From assembly GCA_025463785.1 (NCBI GenBank), contig JAODBD010000004.1, positions 165,622 through 229,621 of the forward strand: 64,000 nucleotides of DNA. The letters run 5' to 3'. The notes under the pieces were generated by a model, which did no database searches, was not told where the DNA came from, and worked only from the letters and a program-made list of their open reading frames with translations. This document shows positions 25,829 through 34,727 of this stretch, in pieces. The stretch is from Glaciihabitans sp. Lineage in GTDB: Bacteria; Actinomycetota; Actinomycetes; Actinomycetales; Microbacteriaceae. Position 1 is the first letter of the stretch; every line of letters begins with the position of its first letter. The position numbers and the translations under genes were made by a program.

Positions 25829-26850
25829 AGCGTGTCCTCCGTGCTGAGTGGTGCCGACTGCTGGGTCGAACCGCTGCGGCGGCCGACCAGCACCGCGGGC
25901 AGCCTGCTGAAGCGCTTCTTCTCGGGGATCACACCCTGCGGGCGGAACCAGAGCACAAACATCAGCAGCACGCCGATCGCCATGGCGGCGATGTTCAGAA
26001 TCAGGCCTGGATGACCCGGGATATCCGGGATGAATTTCGGCAGCTGCGTGAACAGGACGGGCACGATCAACGCGCCAAGGATCATCCCCTTGTTGTTCCC
26101 GACTCCGCCGACAATGACAGCAGCGAAGATGAGGAAGGTCTCTCCCGGCAGCCAGGCGCTCGTGTTGAACGCCCCGGCGAACTCGATGATGAGCCCCCCG
26201 CCGATACCCGCATAGAACGAGCCAATGAGCATGGCAGTCAGTTGGTAGCGGAATACGTTCTTGCCCAGAGCGGATGCCGCCTCGGGATCATCGCGCGTCG
26301 CCCGCAGCGTCCTGCCGAGCGGTGACCGCGTGATGCGGCTCATGAGCCACCACATGATCAGCGCGATCACCAGGGTCACACCGGCGAAGAACGGCACGAA
26401 TGTGTTGGGATCCAAACCGAGGGTATCGGCGAACGGCTCCGGCACATTGGTGAGGCCGTCGGCTCCGTTGAAGAGCGGAACGAAGTTGTTGATCACGTCG
26501 TAGAGCACGAGCGAGAGCGAGATCAACACCATGGCCAGGTAGTCGGTTCGCAGTCGCCTGAAGGTGAGAACCGCGACAAGTAACGCGAAGACGCAGGCGG
26601 CCAGCCCCCCGAGTATCAACCCGATCGGGAAAGGCAGCGACAGGCCGAAAATGTAGGTCTGGCCCGATCCGGCCTGCGGCTTACCGAGGCTCAGCGCGCC
26701 CGTAACGTAGGCGCCGATCGCGACGAATCCGATGTAGGCGAAATTCAGGATGCCACCCTCACCGAACTGCAGGTTCAGACCCCACCCCAGAATGCAGTAG
26801 GCGAAGACGAAGAACGCGAGGGTGAAGAGGTAGTAGACGAGTGGCGACAT
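25825..26850 (-). CDS. livM: ABC transporter permease, LivM type
   Basis: A 341-residue permease with about nine or ten transmembrane helices. The family features are GEGGILNFAYIGFVAIGAY near the start and the EAA-type loop SPLGRTLRATRDDPEAASALG. It is separated from livH by 3 nt and overlaps livG by 4 nt. Confidence 0.92.
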   Translation of the reverse strand: MSPLVYYLFTLAFFVFAYCILGWGLNLQFGEGGILNFAYIGFVAIGAYVTGALSLGKPQAGSGQTYIFGLSLPFPIGLILGGLAACVFALLVAVLTFRRLRTDYLAMVLISLSLVLYDVINNFVPLFNGADGLTNVPEPFADTLGLDPNTFVPFFAGVTLVIALIMWWLMSRITRSPLGRTLRATRDDPEAASALGKNVFRYQLTAMLIGSFYAGIGGGLIIEFAGAFNTSAWLPGETFLIFAAVIVGGVGNNKGMILGALIVPVLFTQLPKFIPDIPGHPGLILNIAAMAIGVLLMFVLWFRPQGVIPEKKRFSRLPAVLVGRRSGSTQQSAPLSTEDTL

Positions 26851-26853
26851 GGG

Positions 26854-27732
26854 TCACGCCTTTCCGGGACGAGCGAACAGACCGTTCGGCCTGAACAGCA
26901 GAGCGAGTATGAGAATCGCGAAGGCGATGTCGAGCTTGTATGAGGGGTCGATGAACAGCGCCGCCACCTCGGTGGCAAGGCCAACGATGACGGCGCCCAC
27001 CATCGCGCCGTAGATGCTGCCGACGCCGCCGACGATCACCGCAGCGAAGATGACGAACAGGAACGTTTCACCGGATCCTGGCGTAATGCTCGCCTGGGTT
27101 ATCCCGAGCACGGTGCCTCCGATTCCGGCCAGCAATCCGGAGAGGAACCAGGTCAGCGTGGTAATGCGTCCGGTGTCGATCCCGCTCGTCATGGCGAGCG
27201 TCGAGTTGTCCGACATCGCGCGCATCGACTTGCCAAGTCGCGTTCGGGTGAGCATGAAGTGGATGAGCAGCATCGCCACGATCGCGATCGCCACCACCAC
27301 CAGCTCGTCAATCGTGAACAGAAACGGTCCGACATGGAACGGGCTCTCGTTGGAGATCGAGTATCGCTGTACCTCCGTGCCCCACACCGAGCTGACCAGG
27401 TTGAGAAGCACGAGCGAGAGACCGAATGTGACGATCAGGATGTAGAACAGCTTCTGGAATTTGCGCGCAAAAGGCGCGAGCAGAAACCGATTCAGCAGGA
27501 CCGCGAGGATGCCGACCGACACCCCGCCCGCGATCATCGAGACCCAGATATTCCAATGCATCGGGCCCGTGTTCAGGGTCCACGCGATGTATGCCCCGAC
27601 GGCCATGAAGTCGCCGTACGCGAAGTTGATGTAGTTGGTGATCCCGAACTGGAGACTGAGTCCAACCGCCGATAGGGCCAGAACCGAGGCAATTACCAGT
27701 CCGAATCCAATTGCAAGGAAGAGCTCGGTCAT
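26854..27732 (-). CDS. livH: ABC transporter permease, LivH type
   Basis: A 292-residue permease with about eight helices, the first gene of the transporter operon. It shows FGITNYINFAYGDFMAVGAY and the cytoplasmic loop TRLGKSMRAMSDNSTLA. AAAGGAG lies 4 nt before the ATG. The 211-nt gap 27733-27943 separates it from the divergent sensor kinase and must hold both promoters. Confidence 0.92.
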   Translation of the reverse strand: MTELFLAIGFGLVIASVLALSAVGLSLQFGITNYINFAYGDFMAVGAYIAWTLNTGPMHWNIWVSMIAGGVSVGILAVLLNRFLLAPFARKFQKLFYILIVTFGLSLVLLNLVSSVWGTEVQRYSISNESPFHVGPFLFTIDELVVVAIAIVAMLLIHFMLTRTRLGKSMRAMSDNSTLAMTSGIDTGRITTLTWFLSGLLAGIGGTVLGITQASITPGSGETFLFVIFAAVIVGGVGSIYGAMVGAVIVGLATEVAALFIDPSYKLDIAFAILILALLFRPNGLFARPGKA

Positions 27733-27943
27733 GCGACTCCTTTGTCGTAGGGTGTGGGTGCGGCAGGCTCTGTCTCAAGAACTGCCACTCGGCTCGACTA
27801 TCGCTTGGTGCTTGGTAAGTGAGCGTGTGTGCAGCGTAGGGATACCGCGCCGACGCCGACAGAGTTGCGGCATTTGCGTGCAATCAGCGTTTTTATCGCG
27901 TTTTGTGCGTTCTGCTCACCAGAAAAAAAGTTCAAGGATGAAC

Positions 27944-29581
27944 ATGAAACGGCTCGGAGCATTTCGGCCATGGAGTGCCTGGCCACTGGCATCCCAGATC
28001 CTTCTCGGCGTGCTCTCGATCCTTGTGCTGACGATCTCGGTCGGCGGCATCCTGTATGCGAAGGACAGCAGCCAGACGCTCGAGGAGCAGTACCAGTTGC
28101 GCGCGCTCGGAATCGCGCAATCCGTCTCGAGCAATCAGGGAATCACCGCCGACCTCGAGGCCGGAGACCCGTCGCACGCGATTCGCCGGCTAGCCGAATC
28201 CATCCGCGCCACGACCGGTGCGGCGTACATCGTGGTCGCGGACAGGTTGGGGATCCGCTATTCGCACCCCAACCCCGCCCTGATCGGAAAACGCCTCGAG
28301 GAGGGGGTGATCGCGCTCGACGGCAAGACGCACGTCGGTATCGACGTGGGCAGTCTCGGGCGGTCGGCGAACGGCATAGCGCCGATTTTCTCCGCCCACG
28401 GTGACGTGATTGGCGAGGTCTCTGTTGGCATCCTCGAGACCAAACTGAATACGCAACTCGCGCTCGACAGCTGGGCGATCGTCGGCTATTCGATCCTGAT
28501 TCTGGCGCTCAGCGCGATGGGGTCACTGCTGCTCGCGAGACGGATAAAGCGGGTCACGTTCGGCCTGGAACCTGCGTCGATCGCCTCCCTGCTTCGCGAA
28601 CGAGAGGCCCTCCTGCATGGTATTCGCGAGGGGATGGTCGGCTTCGACGTGCAGGGCCGCATGACGGTCATCAATGAGGAGGCCGAGCGACTCCTGGGGC
28701 TCAGCGGCGGCGATCTCGGACGCACGCTCGACGAAGTCATGCCACCGGGCCGCTTGCGCGATCTGCTCACCGGAACGATCGGCGGGGTCGACGAAATCTC
28801 GATCACGGACGAGTTTCTCCTCGTCGTCAACCGTATGCAGGTCTTCCTGGCGGGCCAGGACATCGGCTCGGTCGTGACGGTACGCGACCGTACCGAAGTG
28901 GAGGGGCTGATCCGCGAGGTTCACGCCATCAACGGGCTCACCGAAGCACTGCGTGCGCAGGAGCACGAGTATGCCAACCAGCTTTACATCATCGTCGGGC
29001 TGATCGAGATGGGCGAGTACGAGCAGGTGAAAAGTTACCTTTCGCAGGTGTCGAGCACGCCATCCTCACTGTCGAATGGCCTCAAGTCGCGCATCGAACC
29101 GCCGGAGCTCGCCGCCCTGTTGCTGGCCAAGATCACCATCGCCGGCGAGCAGTCAATTTCGCTGGTCGTCAGCGACGATTCACACGTGCAGCAGACGGAT
29201 GGCGACCAGCGCACCCTGTTGACGATCGTCGGCAACCTGGTCGATAATGCGATCGAGGCGCTCGCGGAACAACGAGGTTCGCGGGAGATTACCGTGCGCA
29301 TTACCGATGAGCATGGCATCAGTCTTACCGTGGATGACAACGGTCCAGGAGTTCCCGGCGAAAGGATCACCGACGTTCTGAGCGACGGATACACCACCAA
29401 GGCGGCACGCCCCGGCACCCGCAGAGGACTTGGGCTTGCCCTGGTCAGCAGGCTCGTGCACCGGGAAGGCGGCACGATCACCGTCTCGCCCGGCCCCGGT
29501 GGCCACTTCGAGGTGTATCTGCCCGATTCACTGGACGTGCAACACCGCGAGATGAGAAAGCAGACTGAGTCGGCCAAATGA
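27944..29581 (+). CDS. CitA/DcuS-type sensor histidine kinase
   Basis: A 545-residue membrane sensor kinase. TM1 is about residues 17-38, the extracellular Cache-like sensor about 40-175, TM2 about 178-198, a PAS domain about 215-320, and the kinase core from about 335. The phospho-acceptor is His341 in AQEHEYANQLYIIVGL, followed by the N box GNLVDNAIEA, DDNGPGVP and RGLGLALV. The ATG at 27944 is preferred because AAGGA is 6 nt upstream. This group usually senses citrate, C4-dicarboxylates or related acids. It is divergent from the livHMGF operon, which it probably controls. Confidence 0.9.
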   Translation: MKRLGAFRPWSAWPLASQILLGVLSILVLTISVGGILYAKDSSQTLEEQYQLRALGIAQSVSSNQGITADLEAGDPSHAIRRLAESIRATTGAAYIVVADRLGIRYSHPNPALIGKRLEEGVIALDGKTHVGIDVGSLGRSANGIAPIFSAHGDVIGEVSVGILETKLNTQLALDSWAIVGYSILILALSAMGSLLLARRIKRVTFGLEPASIASLLREREALLHGIREGMVGFDVQGRMTVINEEAERLLGLSGGDLGRTLDEVMPPGRLRDLLTGTIGGVDEISITDEFLLVVNRMQVFLAGQDIGSVVTVRDRTEVEGLIREVHAINGLTEALRAQEHEYANQLYIIVGLIEMGEYEQVKSYLSQVSSTPSSLSNGLKSRIEPPELAALLLAKITIAGEQSISLVVSDDSHVQQTDGDQRTLLTIVGNLVDNAIEALAEQRGSREITVRITDEHGISLTVDDNGPGVPGERITDVLSDGYTTKAARPGTRRGLGLALVSRLVHREGGTITVSPGPGGHFEVYLPDSLDVQHREMRKQTESAK

Positions 29582-30252
29582 TTCGAACTCTGGTAGTCGA
29601 TGACGACTTCCGCGTCGCACAGATCCATGCTGATCGTGTTTCACGGGTTGAGGGATTCGTGTGCGTGGGCTCGGCGCGCAGCGCGGCAGCGGCCCGTGTC
29701 GCCATCAAGGAGCTGAAGCCCGACCTGCTGCTTTTGGATATCTACCTCCCCGACGAGGACGGCCTCTCGCTTCTGCGGTCGATGCAGTCGATGGAGAACG
29801 CGCCCGACTGCGTCATCGTTACGGCCGCCAGAGACCTATCGACAGTTCGCGCCGCCATGCGAAGCGGCGCCATCTACTACCTCGTGAAGCCGTTCGGGTT
29901 CGAACAGCTGCGGCGAGAGCTGGAGACGTATCGTCGCTGGCGCACCCAACTCAATCAGGGCGGAGCGGTCGACCAGGCCGGGGTCGACAGCCTTTACGAA
30001 ATCCTGCACGGGCCTGCGGCCGAGAACTCCCGCGGCCGAGTTCACCCCACGATGCAAAAAGTTCTCGACACGGTTCGCGCGTCGCCGCGACCGGTCGGCG
30101 CTGCGGAGATAGCCCTCAGTCTCGGGATGAGCAGGCCCACCGCCCAGCGCTACCTCACCGACCTCGAGCGCAGAGGAGTTGTCGAACTCAAGCTCGAGTA
30201 CGGCGCAACCGGGCGACCCGTGAACTGGTACGTGGCCCGGCGCAGAGGGTGA
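29578..30252 (+). CDS. CitB/DcuR-type response regulator
   Basis: A 224-residue response regulator. The receiver domain has the acidic pair VDDD near residue 8, phospho-acceptor Asp54 in LLLDIYLPDEDG and Lys104 in VKPFGF. The C-terminal part has a helix-turn-helix (GAAEIALSLGMSRPTAQRYL) as in CitB/DcuR. It overlaps the sensor kinase by 4 nt. It is the likely direct activator of the divergent transporter and CoA-transferase/lyase operon. Confidence 0.92.
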   Translation: MIRTLVVDDDFRVAQIHADRVSRVEGFVCVGSARSAAAARVAIKELKPDLLLLDIYLPDEDGLSLLRSMQSMENAPDCVIVTAARDLSTVRAAMRSGAIYYLVKPFGFEQLRRELETYRRWRTQLNQGGAVDQAGVDSLYEILHGPAAENSRGRVHPTMQKVLDTVRASPRPVGAAEIALSLGMSRPTAQRYLTDLERRGVVELKLEYGATGRPVNWYVARRRG

Positions 30253-30256
30253 GGCG

Positions 30257-30278
30257 CAGGCCGCCGCGTGGTGGCCTG
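30257..30278. terminator. Bidirectional terminator hairpin
   Basis: CAGGCCGCC and GGTGGCCTG form a 9-bp stem (one G-T pair) with a GCGT loop, lying exactly between the convergent stops of the response regulator and the Dabb gene. Confidence 0.6.
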
Positions 30279-30281
30279 ACC

Positions 30282-30581
30282 TCAGAACTCGAAGTCGACA
30301 ATGGCGCGACTCTCGGTGAGCGTCCCGACGAACGCGGCCGCCGCGACGTGTTCCGGATGGGCTTGGTAGGTCTCAAGGTCCGCGACGGTTCTGAAGTCAC
30401 CAACGAGTGCAGCATCCCAGTGCCCTTCGACGAGACCGAGTGAGAGCCCGACGGTCAATGCGCTGATCGCTGGAATGAGCGGAATCAGGCCCTCAAGCCG
30501 CTGTTTCACGAGAACTGCATCAGTCGAACGTGCCTCGACGGTATCGGCGTTGAACTTGAATACGACGATGTGTCTGATCAT
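30282..30581 (-). CDS. Dabb (stress-responsive A/B barrel) protein
   Basis: A 99-residue dimeric alpha/beta-barrel protein of the Dabb family. It begins with the characteristic MIRHIVVFKF and has YQAHPEHVAAAAFV and a C-terminal IVDFEF strand. Dabb proteins serve as small-molecule binding proteins, cyclases or decarboxylases in catabolic clusters. It overlaps the ketopantoate-reductase-like gene by 4 nt and is the last gene of the LacI-controlled operon starting near 38500. Confidence 0.85.
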   Translation of the reverse strand: MIRHIVVFKFNADTVEARSTDAVLVKQRLEGLIPLIPAISALTVGLSLGLVEGHWDAALVGDFRTVADLETYQAHPEHVAAAAFVGTLTESRAIVDFEF

Positions 30582-31624
30582 GATGCTCCCTGAGAGTGTC
30601 CGGCAAGTGCGAGCATGGGCTCGAGGTTGCTAAGGCCCGGAGCCAATTCACCGCTCTCGATTCGATGCGCGAAGTCGACGACCGCGGCGTTGACTGGCGT
30701 GGGGATTTCGTGCGCCAACGCCTCCCGAACAACGAGGCCGTTAAGGTCGTCCACCTCGCTGTGCCTACCCTTCATCCAGTCCTGCAACACCGTCGTCTTG
30801 GTCGTCGCAAGCACGAAACCGGCCATGAGCGTGTCGAGAAGCACCTCGACCGCTCGCTCACGGTCGCCCAGATCGGCAGCGGACAATCCGAAGATGGGCA
30901 GCAGCGGGTACCCCATTGCGCCCCCGACGGTCAGTGCTTCCTCACCGGATCGGATCATGAAGTTGCGCGTGCGTGGATCCTTTATCGCCTCAATCATCGG
31001 TTGGCCGAGAATGGCCGTGGTGACGAGCGTCGTAGCGTTGCTGACCAGCTTCATCCATTTTGTCGCTCGGATGTTGTCCACGATCTCGACCGAGCCGCTG
31101 AAGCGCAGCAACTCAGCAACTTCTGCCTCGCGTTCACGCTGTGCGGGATCAATGGCGCCGACCGCGAACCACGAGCGCCCAGGCGGAGAGTCACGCTGGA
31201 TGACCCCTGCAGTGAACATGGTCGACGAGATCTCGATGACGCACCCCATGGTGCGCGATGCGCCGACGACCGATGCGATGATGTCGGTCGTCATACCGTT
31301 TTGCACGCCGACGACCAGAGAATCGGGCTTGAGGTAGGGCTCGATTAGTTGACAAGCCCAGCGTGTGTCATACGCCTTCATCAGGACCAGAACGACATCG
31401 AATTTCTCTCGAATAGTCGCAACTTCGCACAGGTTAAGAACCCGGACGGGCTGCACGAGCGTTTCCTCGGGCATTTCGATTCGGATGCCCCGCTCACGCA
31501 TGGCTTGAACATGCTCCGGCCACTGTTCGATGAGCGTGACATTGAGCCCTGCTCTCGTCAGGTCAGCGCCGATCGACGCTCCATTGGCTCCCGCGCCAAG
31601 AACGGCAATTCGTTGTTGAGTCAT
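30578..31624 (-). CDS. Ketopantoate-reductase-like oxidoreductase, paralog A
   Basis: A 348-residue NAD(P)-dependent reductase of the ApbA/PanE fold. The Rossmann motif is IAVLGAGANGASIGADL; the catalytic-Lys region is ATKWMKLVSNA. It is longer than PanE (about 300) and carries an insertion with ISSTMFTAGVIQRDSPPG that is shared with paralog B at 45157. A catabolic role is more likely than pantothenate synthesis. It overlaps the VOC gene and the Dabb gene by 4 nt each, so all three are coupled. The ATG at 31624 is chosen because a longer frame would run into the VOC gene. Confidence 0.85.
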   Translation of the reverse strand: MTQQRIAVLGAGANGASIGADLTRAGLNVTLIEQWPEHVQAMRERGIRIEMPEETLVQPVRVLNLCEVATIREKFDVVLVLMKAYDTRWACQLIEPYLKPDSLVVGVQNGMTTDIIASVVGASRTMGCVIEISSTMFTAGVIQRDSPPGRSWFAVGAIDPAQREREAEVAELLRFSGSVEIVDNIRATKWMKLVSNATTLVTTAILGQPMIEAIKDPRTRNFMIRSGEEALTVGGAMGYPLLPIFGLSAADLGDRERAVEVLLDTLMAGFVLATTKTTVLQDWMKGRHSEVDDLNGLVVREALAHEIPTPVNAAVVDFAHRIESGELAPGLSNLEPMLALAGHSQGAS

Positions 31625-32187
31625 TTTGACTGTGCCCTTACCCACTCTGTTTCCTGCGTCATCCCTGGCTGCGGCCAATTGGAAAATACCTCCGCATAAC
31701 TGTGCGACATGAGCTCGATTACGGTGCCCCATGGGTCACGACAGTAGACAAGCTGCCACGGGCGGCCCGGTACGAAATTCGAGATCGGTGACGTCTGCAC
31801 GCCACCCTTCTCGATGAGCTGTGCAACTCCAGCCTCCAGGTCGGGATGGGTGAAGCAGACGTGCCAGGGGCCGCGCCGCTGGTAGCCCAGCCCTCGCTCC
31901 TCGCCCTCGACCGGGGGGTCGATGAACTGGAAAAGTTCAAGCCCCACCCCGTTCGCGGTCAGCAGGTGGGCCTGGAGTGCCTCCACAAACTCGGGACCGA
32001 GAACCGACCGGGTCTCGGCGGTCGCGGCCGAGTTGGCCCGCAGCCGCCTTGGCCCCATTATGCAGCGGAACCCGAACACAGCCTGATACCAATCGATCGC
32101 AGCGTGGATGTCCGGCACTGTGATGCCGACGTGGTTGACCGCGAGCGCTGGCGTTGCCGCTAAGACTTCGTCGCCGAAGGTAGCCAC
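31621..32187 (-). CDS. VOC-superfamily protein (glyoxalase/dioxygenase fold)
   Basis: A 188-residue vicinal-oxygen-chelate protein with two beta-alpha-beta-beta-beta units. The likely metal ligands are His in VNHVGITVPD, Glu in LELFQF, His in WHVCFTHPD and Glu in GTVIELMSH. Members include lactoylglutathione lyases, epimerases and ring-cleaving dioxygenases. The GTG start at 32187 lies inside the amidohydrolase gene (28-nt overlap). The substrate is unknown; the context is an uncharacterised catabolic operon. Confidence 0.82.
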   Translation of the reverse strand: MATFGDEVLAATPALAVNHVGITVPDIHAAIDWYQAVFGFRCIMGPRRLRANSAATAETRSVLGPEFVEALQAHLLTANGVGLELFQFIDPPVEGEERGLGYQRRGPWHVCFTHPDLEAGVAQLIEKGGVQTSPISNFVPGRPWQLVYCRDPWGTVIELMSHSYAEVFSNWPQPGMTQETEWVRAQSK

Positions 32188-33566
32188 TCGCCGCCCCGCC
32201 TGGCGTCGGCAATGGACGAGACCGTCGGCGCCATTTCGAATAGGTAATCGGTTGTTCTCTGGGCGAGTTCCTTGATGTGATTCACGTCGACGCCGAGCAG
32301 CTTGCCGTTCTCCTTGACCACCTTGCCTGCGACGAGGACGGTGTCGACCATACCGGCGTGCCCGCTGTAGACCAGCGCGCCGTACGGGTTGTTGTGAGGC
32401 GTCATCCCCAGGCTGTCAGCACGCACGAGGATGATGTCCGCCTGCTTGCCAACTGTGATGCTGCCGATCTTGTCGTCAAGACCGTTCGCGATGGCACCCT
32501 GCATCGTCGCAAAATCGACCACATCCTTGCAGCTCAGGCGCAGCCCATCGGCGTTCGAACCTCCACCGGGAGCGTCATTGTCAAGCGCTCGCTGGGTGCT
32601 GATGGTCGTCTTCATGGCGTGAAACATATCGCCGCCGTTCGACGTGCAGACATCGATCGAGAGACTCGGGCGAACGCCCACATCCAGCAGCTTGCCGGTG
32701 GCGGGCCAGCCGTGTCCCATCTGCGTCTCGATGTCCGCAGACACCGATGCCGTTCCTCCGGTGTCGGCGAGCATGTGGTACTCGTCGTCAGCGAGGGTGT
32801 TGCAGTGCACGTAGGTTACGTTCGGTCCGGTGTAGCCGTTCTCGTGCATCCAGGCGAGGCCGCGACGCTTGCCCCATTCACCGTCGCCGGCGTGGACTGA
32901 TATTCGGGTGCCGAGCTCCCGAGCGAGCGCGAAGTCCGCATGGTTGGCCTCGGGTGTTGCGTACTGGGGGCCGCGCGCCGCAAATGCCAGCGTGACGAGC
33001 TGGTCTGAAGAGGAAAAATACTCCTTCTGGATGCGCAGGACGTCGCGGTGATGCGGAACCGCGCTCACCACCTGCCACATGGATGCTCCGCCGCCGTGTG
33101 CAAACACCGATCGCGCGCCTCCCGCTTCCAGCAGGCCCGCGACGGCAGCATCCCCGTGCTCAGGAGTGTCGGTGTTGTGTGACCAGTCGAGCATCGTCGT
33201 GATCCCGGCATCCAGCGCCTCGACGCGACCGAGCAGGTTTGCGATGTAGGTGTCTTCCGGCCGGAACAGCTTCGACAATCCGAAGTGGATGCCAGTGAAG
33301 TACTGGCCGAGGGTCCAGTCCGATCCCACGTGCCGTACTACGGATTGCCAGTTGTGTCGGTGTGTGTCGACGAATCCAGGCAGGACGTAACAATCGGAGG
33401 CGTCGATCACTCGCGCGTCATCGACCGACAGGTCGGGGCCGATGGCCGAGATGAGTCCGTTCTCGATGAGGATGTCGCCTTTGGGTAAGTCCCCAACCTT
33501 CGGATCCTGACTGAGGACGACCCCGCCTTTGATTAGGATTCGTTCAGTTCCGAGATAAGTGGACAT
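32160..33566 (-). CDS. Amidohydrolase/deaminase-like metal hydrolase, paralog A
   Basis: A 468-residue amidohydrolase of the TRZ/ATZ, cytosine/guanine deaminase group. The metal and catalytic residues are intact: HRH in GFVDTHRHNW, His in SVHAGDGEWG, His in VTYVHCNTLAD and Asp in LSIDVCTSNGGDM. The N-terminal composite beta-sandwich and the C-terminal SITVGKQADIILV are typical. GAGGAGG lies 6 nt before the ATG. Paralog B is at 42883; both share DxxHRHxWQ and IGSxTVGKxADxxL. It probably deaminates or opens a cyclic or amide substrate. Confidence 0.88.
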   Translation of the reverse strand: MSTYLGTERILIKGGVVLSQDPKVGDLPKGDILIENGLISAIGPDLSVDDARVIDASDCYVLPGFVDTHRHNWQSVVRHVGSDWTLGQYFTGIHFGLSKLFRPEDTYIANLLGRVEALDAGITTMLDWSHNTDTPEHGDAAVAGLLEAGGARSVFAHGGGASMWQVVSAVPHHRDVLRIQKEYFSSSDQLVTLAFAARGPQYATPEANHADFALARELGTRISVHAGDGEWGKRRGLAWMHENGYTGPNVTYVHCNTLADDEYHMLADTGGTASVSADIETQMGHGWPATGKLLDVGVRPSLSIDVCTSNGGDMFHAMKTTISTQRALDNDAPGGGSNADGLRLSCKDVVDFATMQGAIANGLDDKIGSITVGKQADIILVRADSLGMTPHNNPYGALVYSGHAGMVDTVLVAGKVVKENGKLLGVDVNHIKELAQRTTDYLFEMAPTVSSIADARRGGEWLPSATKS

Positions 33567-33623
33567 GCGCGGCCTCCTCGCCGTTTGGTGACTGGTGTTG
33601 TTTGGTCGTGGGGTAAACAGGTG

Positions 33624-34727
33624 CTAATGGATGTCATCCGAGGAATCAGGGCGCCCGGCAACAACTGGATGTGCCTCCTCGGCCTCCGGAAGTCCAGCCT
33701 CGGGAGCCGTCGCACCCTCAGGTGCGACACTCTGCGGTCGCCGTCGCGCACTGTTGCGAATGTACGTAAGCAGTCCCCGAAGTGTTAGGGCGAACAGGAT
33801 GACCGCGCCCTGAACTATCAGCTGGATAGACGTGTCGGCGCCGATACCGGAGACGACCGCGTTGAGCTGGGTGAGGAATAGCGCGCCGAGGGCGGAGGCG
33901 ATGATGCTGCCCTTTCCACCCGTGAGTGCGGTGCCGCCGACGACTACGGCCGCGATGGTTGGCAGCAGGTAGCTGTTGCCGGCATCGATGCTGGGCGCGC
34001 CAAGGAAAGTCGCGAGCATGACCCCCGCGACTCCGTAGCAGAATCCGGCGAGCGCGAACGCCGAGACGGTGTACTTGGTCGTGTTAATACCCGCGGCACG
34101 AGCTGCACGCGGTGACACGCCGACCGCGATGAACCGGCGTCCGTAGATTAGCTTCGTCGTGATAAATGCGACGACAGCCAAAACGATCACGGCGACGATG
34201 ACGAGGTTGGGTATGCCGAACGAGCGCGCCAGCGAGAATGTGGTGATCGCGTCGGGCGCACGCGTGGCGATCTGGCCGCCGCTGATTTGAAGCACGGCCC
34301 CGAGCAACAGACCATTCACCGCGAGCGTCGCGACGAGCGGCGTCACGCTGAACCAGGACACTGCGAGGCCCGTGACGACGCCGGCCAGCACAATGGAAAC
34401 AATGGCAATCAGCATCGCGGGGAAGATCCGCGAGTTCTGGCCGGCTCCAACCGTGTTCATCAGCATCGACGCAAGAGAGATGCCGCCGGGCACCGAGAGG
34501 TCGACCCCGGCCTGCTGAACGATGATCGTTTGACCCGCCGACGCGACGGCAAGGATGGCGGCAAAAGGCAGCATCGAAAGCAGTGCCGACTGGGACAGGC
34601 TGCCCGTCGCGAGGAAGGGGCTCAGTATGGCGAGCACCACAAGCGAGATGACGACGGTCGCGTAACGCGACGCCAGAGCCGCGTGCAGCCAGCCGGAGCG
34701 TCCGGAGGGAATCGACGTGTCGCTCAT
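33624..34727 (-). CDS. Ribose-type ABC transporter permease (RbsC family)
   Basis: A 367-residue permease with about ten transmembrane helices. Family features are QTIIVQQAGVDLSVPGGISL near the first third and GKGSIIASALGALFL near the end. The last 35 residues are a soluble Glu/Pro-rich tail. The ATG at 34727 overlaps the stop of the fused ATPase-permease gene by 4 nt. It is the second permease of the system, since the upstream protein already contains one. Confidence 0.9.
   Translation of the reverse strand: MSDTSIPSGRSGWLHAALASRYATVVISLVVLAILSPFLATGSLSQSALLSMLPFAAILAVASAGQTIIVQQAGVDLSVPGGISLASMLMNTVGAGQNSRIFPAMLIAIVSIVLAGVVTGLAVSWFSVTPLVATLAVNGLLLGAVLQISGGQIATRAPDAITTFSLARSFGIPNLVIVAVIVLAVVAFITTKLIYGRRFIAVGVSPRAARAAGINTTKYTVSAFALAGFCYGVAGVMLATFLGAPSIDAGNSYLLPTIAAVVVGGTALTGGKGSIIASALGALFLTQLNAVVSGIGADTSIQLIVQGAVILFALTLRGLLTYIRNSARRRPQSVAPEGATAPEAGLPEAEEAHPVVAGRPDSSDDIH

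Noticed and set aside
31692..31710. CGCATAACTGTGCGACATGAG as another copy of the inverted element
   Set aside because: It lies inside the VOC coding sequence, lacks the paired end and matches only the short word CATAACT.
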